A stretch of 37,664 nucleotides of DNA from Prevotella sp. (GCA_017467535.1 JAFUST010000026.1:1-37664); one strand, 5' to 3'. Positions 7,001-14,099 are shown, counted from the stretch's first letter. Numbers and translations are program-made. Notes: generated by a model from the sequence alone, not told the origin.

Positions 7001-8798
7001 TCGTCTTGAATCCTTTATACCTTATATTACACAGTATATCGAGTTGCGTGTTGGTCAGCACGGGTTGTGGCAGGCGCACCATCTTGCAGTTCGAGGCGTC
7101 GGGCGTCAGAATGTTGGTGCCTACGGCGCCGATGTATTCCGTCAGGCTCATCACCAACTCCTCGCGGATGGGGTCGATGGCAGGATTGGTGACCTGTGCA
7201 AACTGCTGGCGGAAGTAGTTGAACAGCAACTGCGGACGGTCGCTGATGACGGCTAACGGTGTGTCGTTACCCATGGCAGCCACGGGCTCCTGGCCGGTAG
7301 TGGCCATCGGTATGATGGTCTTGTCGATATCCTCCTGGCCGAAACCAAAAGTCAGCAGTTTCCGTTCGAAGTCGGGAACGGCGTTCTCCACGTGGCGACC
7401 GCTCTTCAGTTTCTCCAACTGTACTCGGTTCTCGCTGAGCCATTCGCGGTAAGGGTGGGCCTTGGCCAGTTGTTCCTTGATCTCGCCATCGTAGTAGATG
7501 CGCCCCTCCTGCGTGTCGATGAGCAGGATCTTACCAGGTTGCAGGCGGCCTTTCGATACCACGTCGCCTGGCTCGAAGTCCATCACGCCCACCTCGGAGG
7601 CCACCACCATCATGCCCTGCTTGGTAATGGTGTAGCGGCTGGGACGCAGGCCGTTGCGGTCGAGCATACCACCGGCATAGCGGCCATCAGAGAAGAGCAG
7701 GGCTGCAGGACCATCCCACGGCTCCATCAAGATAGAGTGGTATTCGTAGAATGCTTTCAGGTCTTCCGATATGGGATTCTTGTCGTTGAACGACTCCGGT
7801 ACCAGAATGGCCATCGCCTGTGGCAGCGACAAGCCGCTCATCATCAGGAACTCGAACACGTTGTCCAGCGAGGCCGAGTCGCTCATGCCGTCCTGCACGA
7901 TGGGGCGCAGGTCGGCCCCCCATACTGCCCCCGAGGGGGCTTCATTAGTTTTGCGTGTATGGACTATAGTGTCCCCCTCGGGGGACGAAAGGGGGGCTGC
8001 CAGTAGCACGCTCTCGCGGGCTTTCATCCAGCCGCGGTTGCCCCGGATGGTGTTGATCTCGCCGTTGTGTGCCAACAAGCGGAAGGGCTGGGCCAGTTTC
8101 CATTTGGGAAATGTGTTTGTGCTGAATCGGGAATGAACCAGCGCCAATCCGCTTGTAAAGTAATCGTTCGACAGGTCAGGGAAGTAGCGACGCAGTTGCC
8201 CACTGGTCAGCATGCCCTTGTAGATGATGTTTTTGCTTGAGAGTGAGCAAATATAAAAATCCTCGTCGGCAATGCGGTTTTCTATCCGCTTGCGTACCTT
8301 ATATAATATACGCTCGAATACGGGTACGTTGTCATCCGACACGCCAGTTATGAAGATCTGCTTGATGTCAGGCTCCACTTCCCGTGCTGCCGCCCCCAGG
8401 ACCTCAGGGTTCGTGGGCACTATGCGCAGGTGCATCAGTTGCAGCCCCTCGCGCTCTGTCTCTTCTATCGTGATGGAGAGAATCTCCTGCTGCTTCTGTT
8501 CGTCGCGGGGCAGAAATATCAGTCCTGTGCCGTACTTCCCTTTCTCAGGAACGGGAATCCCCTGCAACAGGATGAACTCATGTGGTATTTGAACCATGAT
8601 GCCCGCACCGTCACCAGTCTTGTCGCGTGTCTCGGCCCCACGGTGCTCCATGTTCTCCAGCACTCGGAGCGCATTGTCCACCAGTTCGTGGCTCTTGTTG
8701 CCGTGAATATTGACAACCATGCCCACACCGCAAGCATCGTGCTCGTAGGTACTCTGGTAAAGGCCTTTGCTTTGCTCGTAATCCTTACATTTTGTCAT
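4029..8798 (-). CDS. gltB: Glutamate synthase, large (alpha) subunit, with several in-frame repeat insertions
   Basis: A 1589-residue GOGAT large subunit that makes two glutamates from glutamine and 2-oxoglutarate. The class II amidotransferase domain begins at YEHDACGVGMV, where the Cys at residue 23 would become the mature N-terminal nucleophile after propeptide cleavage. The FMN/synthase domain follows, with the 3Fe-4S motif CVMMRKCNTNTCPMG, and then the C-terminal beta-helix (GATSGELYINGKVGERFGVR). The usual length is about 1500; the excess comes from non-homologous insertions near residues 267-295, 606-620, 662-676, 825-871 and 932-946, each matching a repeat at DNA level. All keep the frame. 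It is first in its operon and divergent from glnK. Confidence 0.95.
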   Translation of the reverse strand: MTKCKDYEQSKGLYQSTYEHDACGVGMVVNIHGNKSHELVDNALRVLENMEHRGAETRDKTGDGAGIMVQIPHEFILLQGIPVPEKGKYGTGLIFLPRDEQKQQEILSITIEETEREGLQLMHLRIVPTNPEVLGAAAREVEPDIKQIFITGVSDDNVPVFERILYKVRKRIENRIADEDFYICSLSSKNIIYKGMLTSGQLRRYFPDLSNDYFTSGLALVHSRFSTNTFPKWKLAQPFRLLAHNGEINTIRGNRGWMKARESVLLAAPLSSPEGDTIVHTRKTNEAPSGAVWGADLRPIVQDGMSDSASLDNVFEFLMMSGLSLPQAMAILVPESFNDKNPISEDLKAFYEYHSILMEPWDGPAALLFSDGRYAGGMLDRNGLRPSRYTITKQGMMVVASEVGVMDFEPGDVVSKGRLQPGKILLIDTQEGRIYYDGEIKEQLAKAHPYREWLSENRVQLEKLKSGRHVENAVPDFERKLLTFGFGQEDIDKTIIPMATTGQEPVAAMGNDTPLAVISDRPQLLFNYFRQQFAQVTNPAIDPIREELVMSLTEYIGAVGTNILTPDASNCKMVRLPQPVLTNTQLDILCNIRYKGFKTIKLPMTFRPTPQPLPVREGSDYSQAGEALRTALDKLCKDAEKAVDDGYNYIILTDKIDDAELSTPLPHREGPGVGLEGLSGCFFIPSLLAVSAVHHYLISVGKRVQTALIVESGEIRETMHAALLLGYGASALCPYMTFAILDDLVKRGKIQEDYATAEAHYIKAVDKGLKKIMSKMGISTIRSYRGAKIFESIGLSEDLLKRYFGTEVSTIGGIGLKEIARDQILFSEEFRVKSEEFPTEVPTSAAANSSFFTPFPTDGRLPVAFHSSLKNHGQFSWRKDGIKHAWNPETIAKLQLACRTGNYELFKEWSKIVDEKESPIFLRDFLTFKKASAPLPHREGPGEGLESVESIVKHFVTGAMSFGALSIEAHEALALAMNKLGARSNTGEGGEDNARYHTEVDGVSLSSKTKQIASGRFGVTAEYLVNAEEIQIKVAQGAKPGEGGQLPGFKVNDIIAKTRNAIPGISLISPPPHHDIYSIEDLAQLIFDLKNINPTAAVSVKLVAESGVGTIAAGVAKAKADLIVISGAEGGTGASPASSMRFAGISPEIGLAETQQTLVINGLRNQVRLQTDGQLKTAKDVIIMAMLGADEFSFGTLPLIVLGCVMMRKCNTNTCPMGVATQNPELRKHFEGRADYVVNYFTFLAQQVREYLEEIGVHSLKEIIGHTELIEVDTTRATDKQKTIDFERLLHQPETDRALYWDRGAFTKVSGVKDEEIIRAAEKAIENGEELTLDYAIKNTDRAVTTMLSGVIAKKYGEAGLPEGTINIKFKGSAGQSFGAFAVSGLNLRLEGECNDYFGKGLSGGRISILPPTRSGEDFRAEDNIIAGNTGLYGATSGELYINGKVGERFGVRNSGAIAVIEGAGDHCCEYMTGGRVVVLGETGRNFAAGMSGGVAYVWDKKHTFDYFCNMDMVEINLVEDSVSRKELHELIRQHYLYTGSKLARTMLDDWPHYVDDFIQVVPIEYKRVLQEEQFKKLQSKIADIQRDY
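5963..6004. repeat. GC-rich palindromic element inside gltB (copy 1)
   Basis: The core is the inverted repeat CCCCTCCCT / AGGGAGGGG around a TGTG loop, preceded by CCTCCCCCGG. In the gltB frame it reads APLPHREGPGEGL. It is almost identical to the copy at 6774-6813. Confidence 0.85.
6188..6325. repeat. GAGTGAA heptanucleotide element inside gltB
   Basis: AGTGAAG/AGTGAAA-type heptamers on the left and TTCACTC, TTCACTC, TAAACTC, TTCACTA on the right face each other and flank a GC-richer centre containing AATTTGCTGCCGCC (6254-6267). In the gltB frame it encodes about 45 residues (FRVKSEEF...NSSFFTPF...FHSSLK) between two segments of normal GltB. The same 14-mer occurs at 29232-29245. Confidence 0.75.
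6774..6813. repeat. GC-rich palindromic element inside gltB (copy 2)
   Basis: A near-identical twin of 5963-6004 with the same CCCCTCCCT / AGGGAGGGG core, reading TPLPHREGPGVGL in GltB. It lies in opposite orientation to the copy at 6941-6981, with about 127 bp of ordinary gltB coding sequence between them. Confidence 0.85.
6941..6981. repeat. GC-rich palindromic element inside gltB (copy 3, inverted)
   Basis: The same core in reverse orientation relative to 6774-6813, so GltB reads it as RPTPQPLPVREGS. The element is thus tolerated in frame in either orientation, because neither strand gives a stop in the frame used. Confidence 0.85.
7914..7998. repeat. Paired GC-rich palindromic element inside gltB
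   Basis: Two inverted units, GCCCCC...GCCCCCGAGGGGGC on the left and GTCCCCCTCGGGGGAC...GGGGGGC on the right, are separated by about 25 bp of AT-richer sequence. Together they encode SPEGDTIVHTRKTNEAPSG and flanks, about 29 residues, within the amidotransferase domain of GltB just before IVQDGMSDSASLDN. Confidence 0.8.
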
Positions 8799-9110
8799 AT
8801 TACCCTAATCTTTTCTTCCTTTTGGTTTCTTTTCGGCTGCAAAGTTATAACAAAAAGAAAGAATGCAGAAGATTTTGTTGACTTTTTAAATCTTGTTTTT
8901 CTGTTAAAGTTTTAGTTTGAAAGCAAACTTTTGCAATTCTCTTTCAAATCGAAAGTAATTACTTCTTAATTCTATCGGATTGTTATAAGTATTCTACTTT
9001 CCTCATCGAAACGCTGTAAATTTCCTTCATTTTCTTGCAAAACATCGTACCTTTGCAGCCGAAAGCATTTCGGAATGTAGCACAGATGTATTATTAAAAA
9101 GGTAAAAAGT
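8799..9110. promoter_or_regulatory. Divergent gltB / glnK control region
   Basis: This 312-bp gap separates the two nitrogen operons. On the minus strand TAACTTTG (8840-8847) is a -7 box about 40 bp before gltB. On the plus strand TACCTTTG (9048-9055) is a -7 box about 55 bp before glnK. Neither has a perfect -33 TTTG at 20 bp. Between them lie nested dyads, GTTTGAAAG/CTTTCAAAT (8915-8923 and 8941-8949) and GCAAA/TTTGC (8923-8934), plus GTAATTAC (8955-8962). They are candidates for a shared nitrogen regulator site, but no known consensus was matched. Confidence 0.6.
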
Positions 9111-9458
9111 ATGAAAAGGATTGAAGCAATCATCCGCAAGACCAAGTTCGAGGATGTGAAAGAAGCACTGCTACAGTCAGACATCGACTGGTTTGAGTAC
9201 CACAACGTGCACGGCATCGGTCAGAGCCGTGAGGAGCGCATCTATCGTGGCGTGCAGTATTCCACCGACGTGATAGAGCGTGTGGCCCTGACCATCGTCT
9301 GCCGCGACCAGTTTGTGGAGCCGACGGTGCAGGTGATTCTGAAGGTGGCCCATACCGGCGAGATAGGCGATGGACGCATCTTCGTGAGCGACATGATCGA
9401 CACCTGGTCGATACGCACCGGCGAGAACGGCGACACCGTCTTGAGAGATAAGAAATAA
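9111..9458 (+). CDS. glnK: PII nitrogen regulatory protein
   Basis: A 115-residue PII signalling protein. It would bind ATP/ADP and 2-oxoglutarate and block the AmtB channel when nitrogen is plentiful. The T-loop GIGQSREERIYRGVQYSTDV keeps the tyrosine at residue 50 that corresponds to the uridylylated Tyr51 of the E. coli protein. The following VALTIVCRDQFVEPTVQVIL and the TGEIGDGRIFVSDM segment are the normal core and B-loop. It lies 34 bp upstream of amtB, the standard glnK-amtB pair. A clean promoter box precedes it at 9048-9055. I saw no uridylyltransferase gene, so whether the tyrosine is modified is open. Confidence 0.95.
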   Translation: MKRIEAIIRKTKFEDVKEALLQSDIDWFEYHNVHGIGQSREERIYRGVQYSTDVIERVALTIVCRDQFVEPTVQVILKVAHTGEIGDGRIFVSDMIDTWSIRTGENGDTVLRDKK

Positions 9459-9492
9459 GAAAAGGATAATACAAACACAAAAACTTAAGGAT

Positions 9493-10746
9493 ATGAACGA
9501 AATAGGATTATCACTCGATACTGTATGGATGTTGTTGGCAGCCATGTTGGTGTTCTGGATGCAGCCGGGCTTTGCGCTGTGTGAGGCGGGATTCACCCGC
9601 GGCAAGAACACGGCCAACATCCTGATGAAGAACTTCGTCGACTTCATGTTCGGCTCATTGCTTTTCTTCTTCCTCGGCTTCGGCTTCATGTTCGGCTCTG
9701 AGGGGGCCGGTTTCATCGGCGCACCCAACTGGGGCGACCTGAGTTTCTATGGCTGCGATCTGACCGTGGAGGGCTTCCTCATCTTCGAGACCGTCTTCTG
9801 TGCCACCTCTGCCACCATCGTCAGCGGTGCTATGGCCGAGCGCACCAAGTTCTCCATGTATCTCATCTATAGTGCCGCCATCTCGCTGTTCATCTACCCC
9901 ATAGAGGGCCACTGGACGTGGGGCGGAGGCTGGCTCTGCAACGATGCCGCCGACTCGTTTATGATGACCACCTTCGGCAGCGTGTTCCACGACTTCGCCG
10001 GATCGGCCATCGTCCACAGCGTGGGTGGAGTGCTGGCACTGATCGGTGCCCTGGCCCTCGGCCCCCGCATCGGCAAGTATAGCAGTACGGGCAAAAGTCG
10101 GGCCATCCCTGGCCACAACCTTACGTTGGCCGCGCTGGGTGTTTTTATCCTGTGGCTTGGGTGGTTCGGCTTCAACCCCGGTAGTCAGTTGGCCGCCTCT
10201 GGCGAGGTGAACCGTCTGGCCATCTCCCATGTGTTCCTGACCACCAATCTTGCCGCTGTGGCAGGTGGCACGGCCACGATGTTCCTCACCTGGTTCAAGT
10301 ATGACAAGCCCTCGCTCTCGCTGACCCTCAACGGCGTGCTGGCCGGACTTGTGGGCATCACGGCAGGCTGCGATATGGTGTCGCCCGTCGGAGCCGTCGT
10401 CATCGGCTTCATCTGCGGACTCGTGTTGGTTTATGCCATCGAGTTCATCGACCACAAGTTGCACATCGACGACCCCGTGGGTGCTTCCAGCGTGCATGGC
10501 GTCTGCGGCATTCTGGGCACGCTGCTGACGGGCCTGCTCTCCACGTCCGACGGCGCACTCTACGGTCACGGCTGGGGATTCTTCGGTGCTCAGGCCTTCG
10601 GCATCCTGGTCATCGACCTCTGGGCAGCCGCCTGTGGCTTCGCCCTGTTCTATGGCATCAAGAAGGTCCACGGCCTGCGCGTTGAGTCCCGCATCGAAGA
10701 GGAAGGCCTCGACATCTACGAACACGGAGAGAGTTGCTACAACTGA
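9493..10746 (+). CDS. amtB: Ammonium transporter
   Basis: A 417-residue Amt/Rh channel for ammonium uptake across the inner membrane, with about 11 hydrophobic segments. The first segment begins directly at the N terminus, which suggests no long cleaved signal. The twin pore histidines are visible in FAGSAIVHSVGG and in GASSVHGVCGILGT. FALCEAGFTRGKNTANIL is the conserved first periplasmic/TM1 region. It forms an operon with glnK (34 bp upstream) and an outer membrane protein (45 bp downstream). A strong hairpin spans its stop codon (10726-10759) and may protect or partly end the message. Confidence 0.95.
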   Translation: MNEIGLSLDTVWMLLAAMLVFWMQPGFALCEAGFTRGKNTANILMKNFVDFMFGSLLFFFLGFGFMFGSEGAGFIGAPNWGDLSFYGCDLTVEGFLIFETVFCATSATIVSGAMAERTKFSMYLIYSAAISLFIYPIEGHWTWGGGWLCNDAADSFMMTTFGSVFHDFAGSAIVHSVGGVLALIGALALGPRIGKYSSTGKSRAIPGHNLTLAALGVFILWLGWFGFNPGSQLAASGEVNRLAISHVFLTTNLAAVAGGTATMFLTWFKYDKPSLSLTLNGVLAGLVGITAGCDMVSPVGAVVIGFICGLVLVYAIEFIDHKLHIDDPVGASSVHGVCGILGTLLTGLLSTSDGALYGHGWGFFGAQAFGILVIDLWAAACGFALFYGIKKVHGLRVESRIEEEGLDIYEHGESCYN

Positions 10747-10759
10747 GCAACTCCTCTCC
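10726..10759 (+). terminator. Hairpin across the amtB stop codon
   Basis: GGAGAGAGTTGCT and AGCAACTCCTCTCC can pair over about 13 bp with one extra base, enclosing the stop codon at 10744-10746. No U-run follows directly, so it may be an mRNA-stabilising hairpin or partial attenuator rather than a full terminator. Confidence 0.45.
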
Positions 10760-10791
10760 AGAATAACTAACCCTTTAAAAAAAACAGAACG

Positions 10792-11514
10792 ATGATGAAG
10801 AAGAAGATATTACTTGTTGCTGCATGGGCAGCGGCAGCGGGCATCAGTGCCCAGGAAATCTCCACCAAGGAGAAAGTGAGTCTAACCCTCAGTGCCGACC
10901 TCGTGAACCAGTATATCTGGCGTGGTCAGGATCTGGGAAGCGTGGCCCTGCAGCCCTCGTTCGGCGTTGCCTACAAGGGCTTGAGCCTCACGGCGTGGGG
11001 CAGTTACGCCCTGACCGATGCCGCTGACACCAAGGAGTTTGACCTGACCCTCGGCTACACCGCCGGCGGCCTTAGCATCGGCATCACCGACTACTGGTTC
11101 AGCGACGGCCTCGACCCTCGTGGCCGCTACTTCAAGTACGATGCCCACGGCACCAACCATGTGCTTGAGGCCACCGTCGGCTACGACTTCGGTCCTGTGG
11201 CCCTTGTCTGGAACACCAACTTTGCCGGCAACGATGGCATCAACGCAGATGGCGACCGTGCCTACAGCAGTTACTTCGAGGTGTCGGCCCCCTTCCAACT
11301 GGCAGGCGCCGATTGGACGGCCGCGGCCGGAGCCGTACCCTATGCTACCACGGCGTATGGCACCACCGGGTTTGCCGTGACCAACCTTGCTCTGAAAGCC
11401 TCTATAGACATCAAAGTGACCGACTCGTTCTCGATTCCCGTCTTCGGACAGGTCGCAGCCAACCCCTGCGCTCAGAAGGCCTACCTGGTCTTCGGCTTCA
11501 CTCTCCAGCCGTGA
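10792..11514 (+). CDS. Putative outer membrane channel protein (TorF/Gcw_chp-like) of the glnK-amtB operon
   Basis: A 240-residue protein with a signal peptide (MMKKKILLVAAWAAAAGISAQE, likely cut after SAQ or ISA). The rest is made of alternating-residue beta strands rich in Gly, Tyr and Ala, ending in the aromatic/hydrophobic strand AYLVFGFTLQP, as in small outer membrane beta-barrels. SADLVNQYIWRGQDLG resembles the start of the Gcw_chp/TorF family of putative porins. Its position right after amtB suggests an outer membrane route for ammonium or small nitrogen compounds; that is inference from context. The start is the first ATG of an ATGATG pair 45 bp after amtB. Confidence 0.75.
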   Translation: MMKKKILLVAAWAAAAGISAQEISTKEKVSLTLSADLVNQYIWRGQDLGSVALQPSFGVAYKGLSLTAWGSYALTDAADTKEFDLTLGYTAGGLSIGITDYWFSDGLDPRGRYFKYDAHGTNHVLEATVGYDFGPVALVWNTNFAGNDGINADGDRAYSSYFEVSAPFQLAGADWTAAAGAVPYATTAYGTTGFAVTNLALKASIDIKVTDSFSIPVFGQVAANPCAQKAYLVFGFTLQP

Positions 11515-12057
11515 GCCTTCCTGCAAAGTGTAAAGATTCATTGCTTGAAAAAGCATCGCTGGAAGTGAACGAAATAGCGAATAATCAGGACTGGATAGGG
11601 GCTTTTGGTAGTTTAAAGGTAGTAAACTGTGAGTTTGCTTACGGGAAAGTAGGAGTTTGCTTACGGTAAACTATCGCAAAACAAGTTGTTTTGTTACGGC
11701 TTAGATGGCATTTTCGGGGCGTTCGGATAGTCTCTTCGACACCAAAACAAGTTGTTTTGCTTCAGAAAGAGGCATCTTTTCTTTGACAGAAGATGCCTCT
11801 TTCCTGTAACATTCAATATCTCAACAACTTACGGAAACGCCTCAAAACTCGGCTATTTCTGGTCTCATCCCGTTGTCCTGACCGCTGCGCGATTCTCAGA
11901 GGCCGCTTTGTCCGCATTATTCATTCTGGCTTGAAATGGCATGCTTTAGAAGTCATGTTTAGGAGCCTACGGTTATTTTTTGTTATATAAAAGAAAAGAG
12001 TTAATGCTTTTTTTATTTTTTTAAATGAAAAAAGTATCAACTATGTAGATTTTGTTG
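11515..12057. other. Intergenic region with short repeats, no protein gene recognised
   Basis: Nothing here looks like a real protein gene. It contains a 14-bp direct repeat GAGTTTGCTTACGG (11631-11644 and 11653-11666), two identical near-palindromes CAAAACAAGTTGTTTTG (11677-11693 and 11743-11759) 66 bp apart, and a strong hairpin (11765-11803). The last 60 bases are very AT-rich and lead into the promoter of the structured RNA. Confidence 0.6.
11765..11803. terminator. Strong hairpin, likely terminator
   Basis: GAAAGAGGCATCTT (11765-11778) and AAGATGCCTCTTTC (11790-11803) form a perfect 14-bp stem with an 11-nt loop. The A-rich 5' and U-rich 3' side of the stem resembles the other terminators in this window (27733-27768, 35137-35180). 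It may end the glnK-amtB-porin transcript, although it lies 250 bp after the last gene. Confidence 0.6.
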
Positions 12058-12065
12058 TACCTTTG
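12058..12065 (+). promoter_or_regulatory. -7 promoter box of the structured RNA
   Basis: TACCTTTG matches the Bacteroidota TAnnTTTG box in an AT-rich setting, predicting transcription from about 12072. No TTTG lies at the ideal -33 distance. Confidence 0.6.
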
Positions 12066-12069
12066 CACC

Positions 12070-12326
12070 CAACTTGGGATATAACCCAGGTCATTGATGC
12101 ATGGCTTATTGAACGCACTTAACTGAATTGGCGTAGGAAACCTTATTTGGGGATAGTTCGTTCTGAAGCGGAGAATGGCATGGAAACATGACGATTCCCC
12201 TTGAAACACGTTATAGCCTTGCACACGCCTTGGCGTGTTGCATTCTTATATGTGTTTGGGGGCCTCCAAGTTTCCTACGCCAGCCCCTCAGGTTAAGTGC
12301 ATAAGGATGGCTTCACGCCATTTTTG
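12070..12326 (+). ncRNA. Structured non-coding RNA, about 255 nt, family not identified
   Basis: A promoter box, nested long-range pairing and a terminator define a unit. A 5' hairpin ACTTGGG/CCCAGGT lies at about 12072-12091. A 9-bp closing stem pairs 12115-12123 with 12292-12300. A perfect 12-bp stem pairs 12130-12141 (GGCGTAGGAAAC) with 12270-12281. Inside are a GGGGA/TCCCC arm (12149-12153 with 12196-12200) capped by CATG-GAAA-CATG, and an AAACAC/GTGTTT arm (12204-12209 with 12252-12257) capped by ACACGCC/GGCGTGT. The hairpin ATGGC/GCCAT plus TTTT (12307-12325) ends it. A roughly 190-nt rod closed by a long stem recalls 6S RNA or the Bacteroidales-1 motif, but I cannot assign it. A leader of the downstream regulator is the alternative. 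Confidence 0.65.
12307..12325 (+). terminator. Intrinsic terminator of the structured RNA
   Basis: ATGGC-TTCAC-GCCAT is followed at once by TTTT. The stem is short, but its position directly after the closing stem of the RNA supports it. Confidence 0.6.
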
Positions 12327-12383
12327 TGTATCCTTAAACACCCTGTGCTATGATGAGTGAAATACAAAAACAATATAATATAT

Positions 12384-13922
12384 ATGAATAAGATTTTCGC
12401 TTACGTCACAGCACTTGTGTTCCTAACTTTACCCTGTTATGGACAGACATCATTCGAGCAGGCCATACATCAAGCCGACTCGTTGTATAACAACATGCGC
12501 TTCCGCGAAGCATACGACATCTATGTCAGCCAACTCGACAGTCGTGAGGTGAAACAGGATGCTCAGAAAAGGATGAAGTTGCTCAACGACCTATGTGACG
12601 TATGTGATCTGGTAGGACAAATGAACAACCAGATGGTTTACCTGCATCAGTTGCTCGACCTGAGCCAACAACAGGGTGATAAATACTATCACTCACTGGC
12701 CCTGATGATGACGGGCAAACGCCTGTTCTATGAAGGTGATCAACAAAAGGGCCTCGAATACGTGGAAAAGGCGGTTGACATGATGGCAGAGACAGACCGT
12801 CCAGATACAGACCACCTGATTCATTCGCAGTTGAACGTGCTCATTACGCTATGCAACACGGCTAAAGAGGTACAAAAAGCCCTTGCCGCCTGTGAGCGTA
12901 ACGTCAGGCTGACAAATGAAGGCACACGATGGAGTGCAACCCCGCAAATTCAACAGCATGACAAGCGGGTGGCACTGAGCAAACTGGCCCTTACGGCCAT
13001 CCGCATGGGGCTGACAGCCAAGGCTGACTCAGCCTACGCCCAATGGCAGGAGGTGCCCTACGAGGGATATGACGCCAAGGGCTACTTCATCGTGGACTAT
13101 CTGCGCGAACGGGGCCGATATGAGGAAGCCAGCAAGATTTATGAGGGGCTGATCAGTCAAATCCGTTCACACGGCGATACGTTGGGGCGAATGATGCAGT
13201 TTGCCAAATGGGGACTGGCTGAAGTGCGTCAGAAGATGGGTGACAGCCGACGTGCAGCCAACCTTTACGTAGAGGTGCTTGAGATCAGTGACACACTGCT
13301 GGTCAGGCAAGCGAGCAGCAATGCACAAGAGTTGGCGGCACTCTATGAGGCACAAGAGAAAGAACGACAGATACACAAGCGCGAATTGTGGATTAATGTA
13401 CTTGTTGCCGTCTCTGCAATACTGTTGCTTGTCATTGGAGGTATGATATTCTATTCCAGGAAGATACACATGAAGAACCGTCTGATGAGACAGGCAGTCG
13501 ACGAGATGGTGGACTATCGTGAAACGGTGCTTCTTTCATCTGAATCAAAGACCATGTCACAGAGTGAAGGATCCCATGAGTATGATGCCGACCATAGGCT
13601 TTTCCTGCGTTTGAACCGTATGATTGACGAGCAACAACTCTATTTGAATCCCAACCTGAACCGTGATGACCTGTGCGCCCTTATCGTTGTAGACAAAAAC
13701 CGCCTTAGTTTCATATTGAAGCAATATAGCAGCGAGGTGAACTTGAAAGCATACATCAATCGCAAGCGCATGCTCCACGCCCTGCAACAGATGCGCAGAC
13801 ATCCCGATTGGACCATCCTGGCCGTGGCGCAGTCGAGCGGTATCACCAACACCGCGACCTTCAACCGCATCTTCCGCCAGAACTTTGGAATGTCGCCTAC
13901 TGAGTACCAGAAGTCCATATAA
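12384..13922 (+). CDS. Membrane-anchored TPR sensor with AraC-type DNA-binding domain
   Basis: Start chosen at the ATG at 12384 (MNKIFAYVTALVFLTLPCYGQ), which gives a proper signal peptide; an earlier in-frame ATG at 12357 would put charged and polar residues before it. Residues about 22-330 are helical and TPR-like (ADSLYNNMRFREAYDIY, RYEEASKIYEGL) and should lie in the periplasm. One membrane segment follows (INVLVAVSAILLLVIGGMIF, about residue 340-360). The C-terminal 100 residues form two helix-turn-helix units of an AraC domain ending FNRIFRQNFGMSPTEYQ. This architecture is common beside Bacteroidales surface-structure loci. It probably controls the fimbrial operon that follows, through the repeats at 13936-14043. 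Confidence 0.8.
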   Translation: MNKIFAYVTALVFLTLPCYGQTSFEQAIHQADSLYNNMRFREAYDIYVSQLDSREVKQDAQKRMKLLNDLCDVCDLVGQMNNQMVYLHQLLDLSQQQGDKYYHSLALMMTGKRLFYEGDQQKGLEYVEKAVDMMAETDRPDTDHLIHSQLNVLITLCNTAKEVQKALAACERNVRLTNEGTRWSATPQIQQHDKRVALSKLALTAIRMGLTAKADSAYAQWQEVPYEGYDAKGYFIVDYLRERGRYEEASKIYEGLISQIRSHGDTLGRMMQFAKWGLAEVRQKMGDSRRAANLYVEVLEISDTLLVRQASSNAQELAALYEAQEKERQIHKRELWINVLVAVSAILLLVIGGMIFYSRKIHMKNRLMRQAVDEMVDYRETVLLSSESKTMSQSEGSHEYDADHRLFLRLNRMIDEQQLYLNPNLNRDDLCALIVVDKNRLSFILKQYSSEVNLKAYINRKRMLHALQQMRRHPDWTILAVAQSSGITNTATFNRIFRQNFGMSPTEYQKSI

Positions 13923-13935
13923 CAAAGCATGTCTG

Positions 13936-14043
13936 GACAAAACGAGAAGACAATCTGAGAAGCAAATGACAATTTAAGAAATGAAGAAATGACAATTTGA
14001 GAGGCACTTGACAAAGTGAGAAAACTACTTTGACCTTTTGAGG
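13936..14043 (+). promoter_or_regulatory. Array of six GACAATTTGAGA-type direct repeats (likely activator sites)
   Basis: Copies start at 13936, 13949, 13968, 13991, 14010 and 14032. They range from the best copy GACAATTTGAGA (13991) to weaker ones such as GACCTTTTGAGG (14032). Most are 19-23 bp apart, about two helical turns, so they would face the same side of the DNA. They lie between the AraC-type regulator and the promoter box at 14087 of the fimbrial genes. Binding by the upstream regulator is inferred from position. Confidence 0.65.
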
Positions 14044-14086
14044 CAAACCCACGGCAAAAGGTAAGAACCGATTCGAGGAAAAGTCT

Positions 14087-14094
14087 TACCTTTG
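14087..14094 (+). promoter_or_regulatory. -7 promoter box of the fimbrial operon
   Basis: TACCTTTG ends only five bases before the GTG start at 14100, so transcription would begin at or next to the start codon. No TTTG at -33, which fits a promoter that needs an activator. Confidence 0.6.
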
Positions 14095-14099
14095 CTGCC

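Noticed and set aside
9655-10725. Open frame of 356 codons antisense to amtB
   Set aside because: Polar, Gly/Glu/Asp/His-rich shadow of a transporter gene; no start signal or family resemblance.
11752-11990. Small open frames of 60-65 codons after the porin gene
   Set aside because: They run across a strong hairpin, overlap each other in different frames and show no protein-like features.
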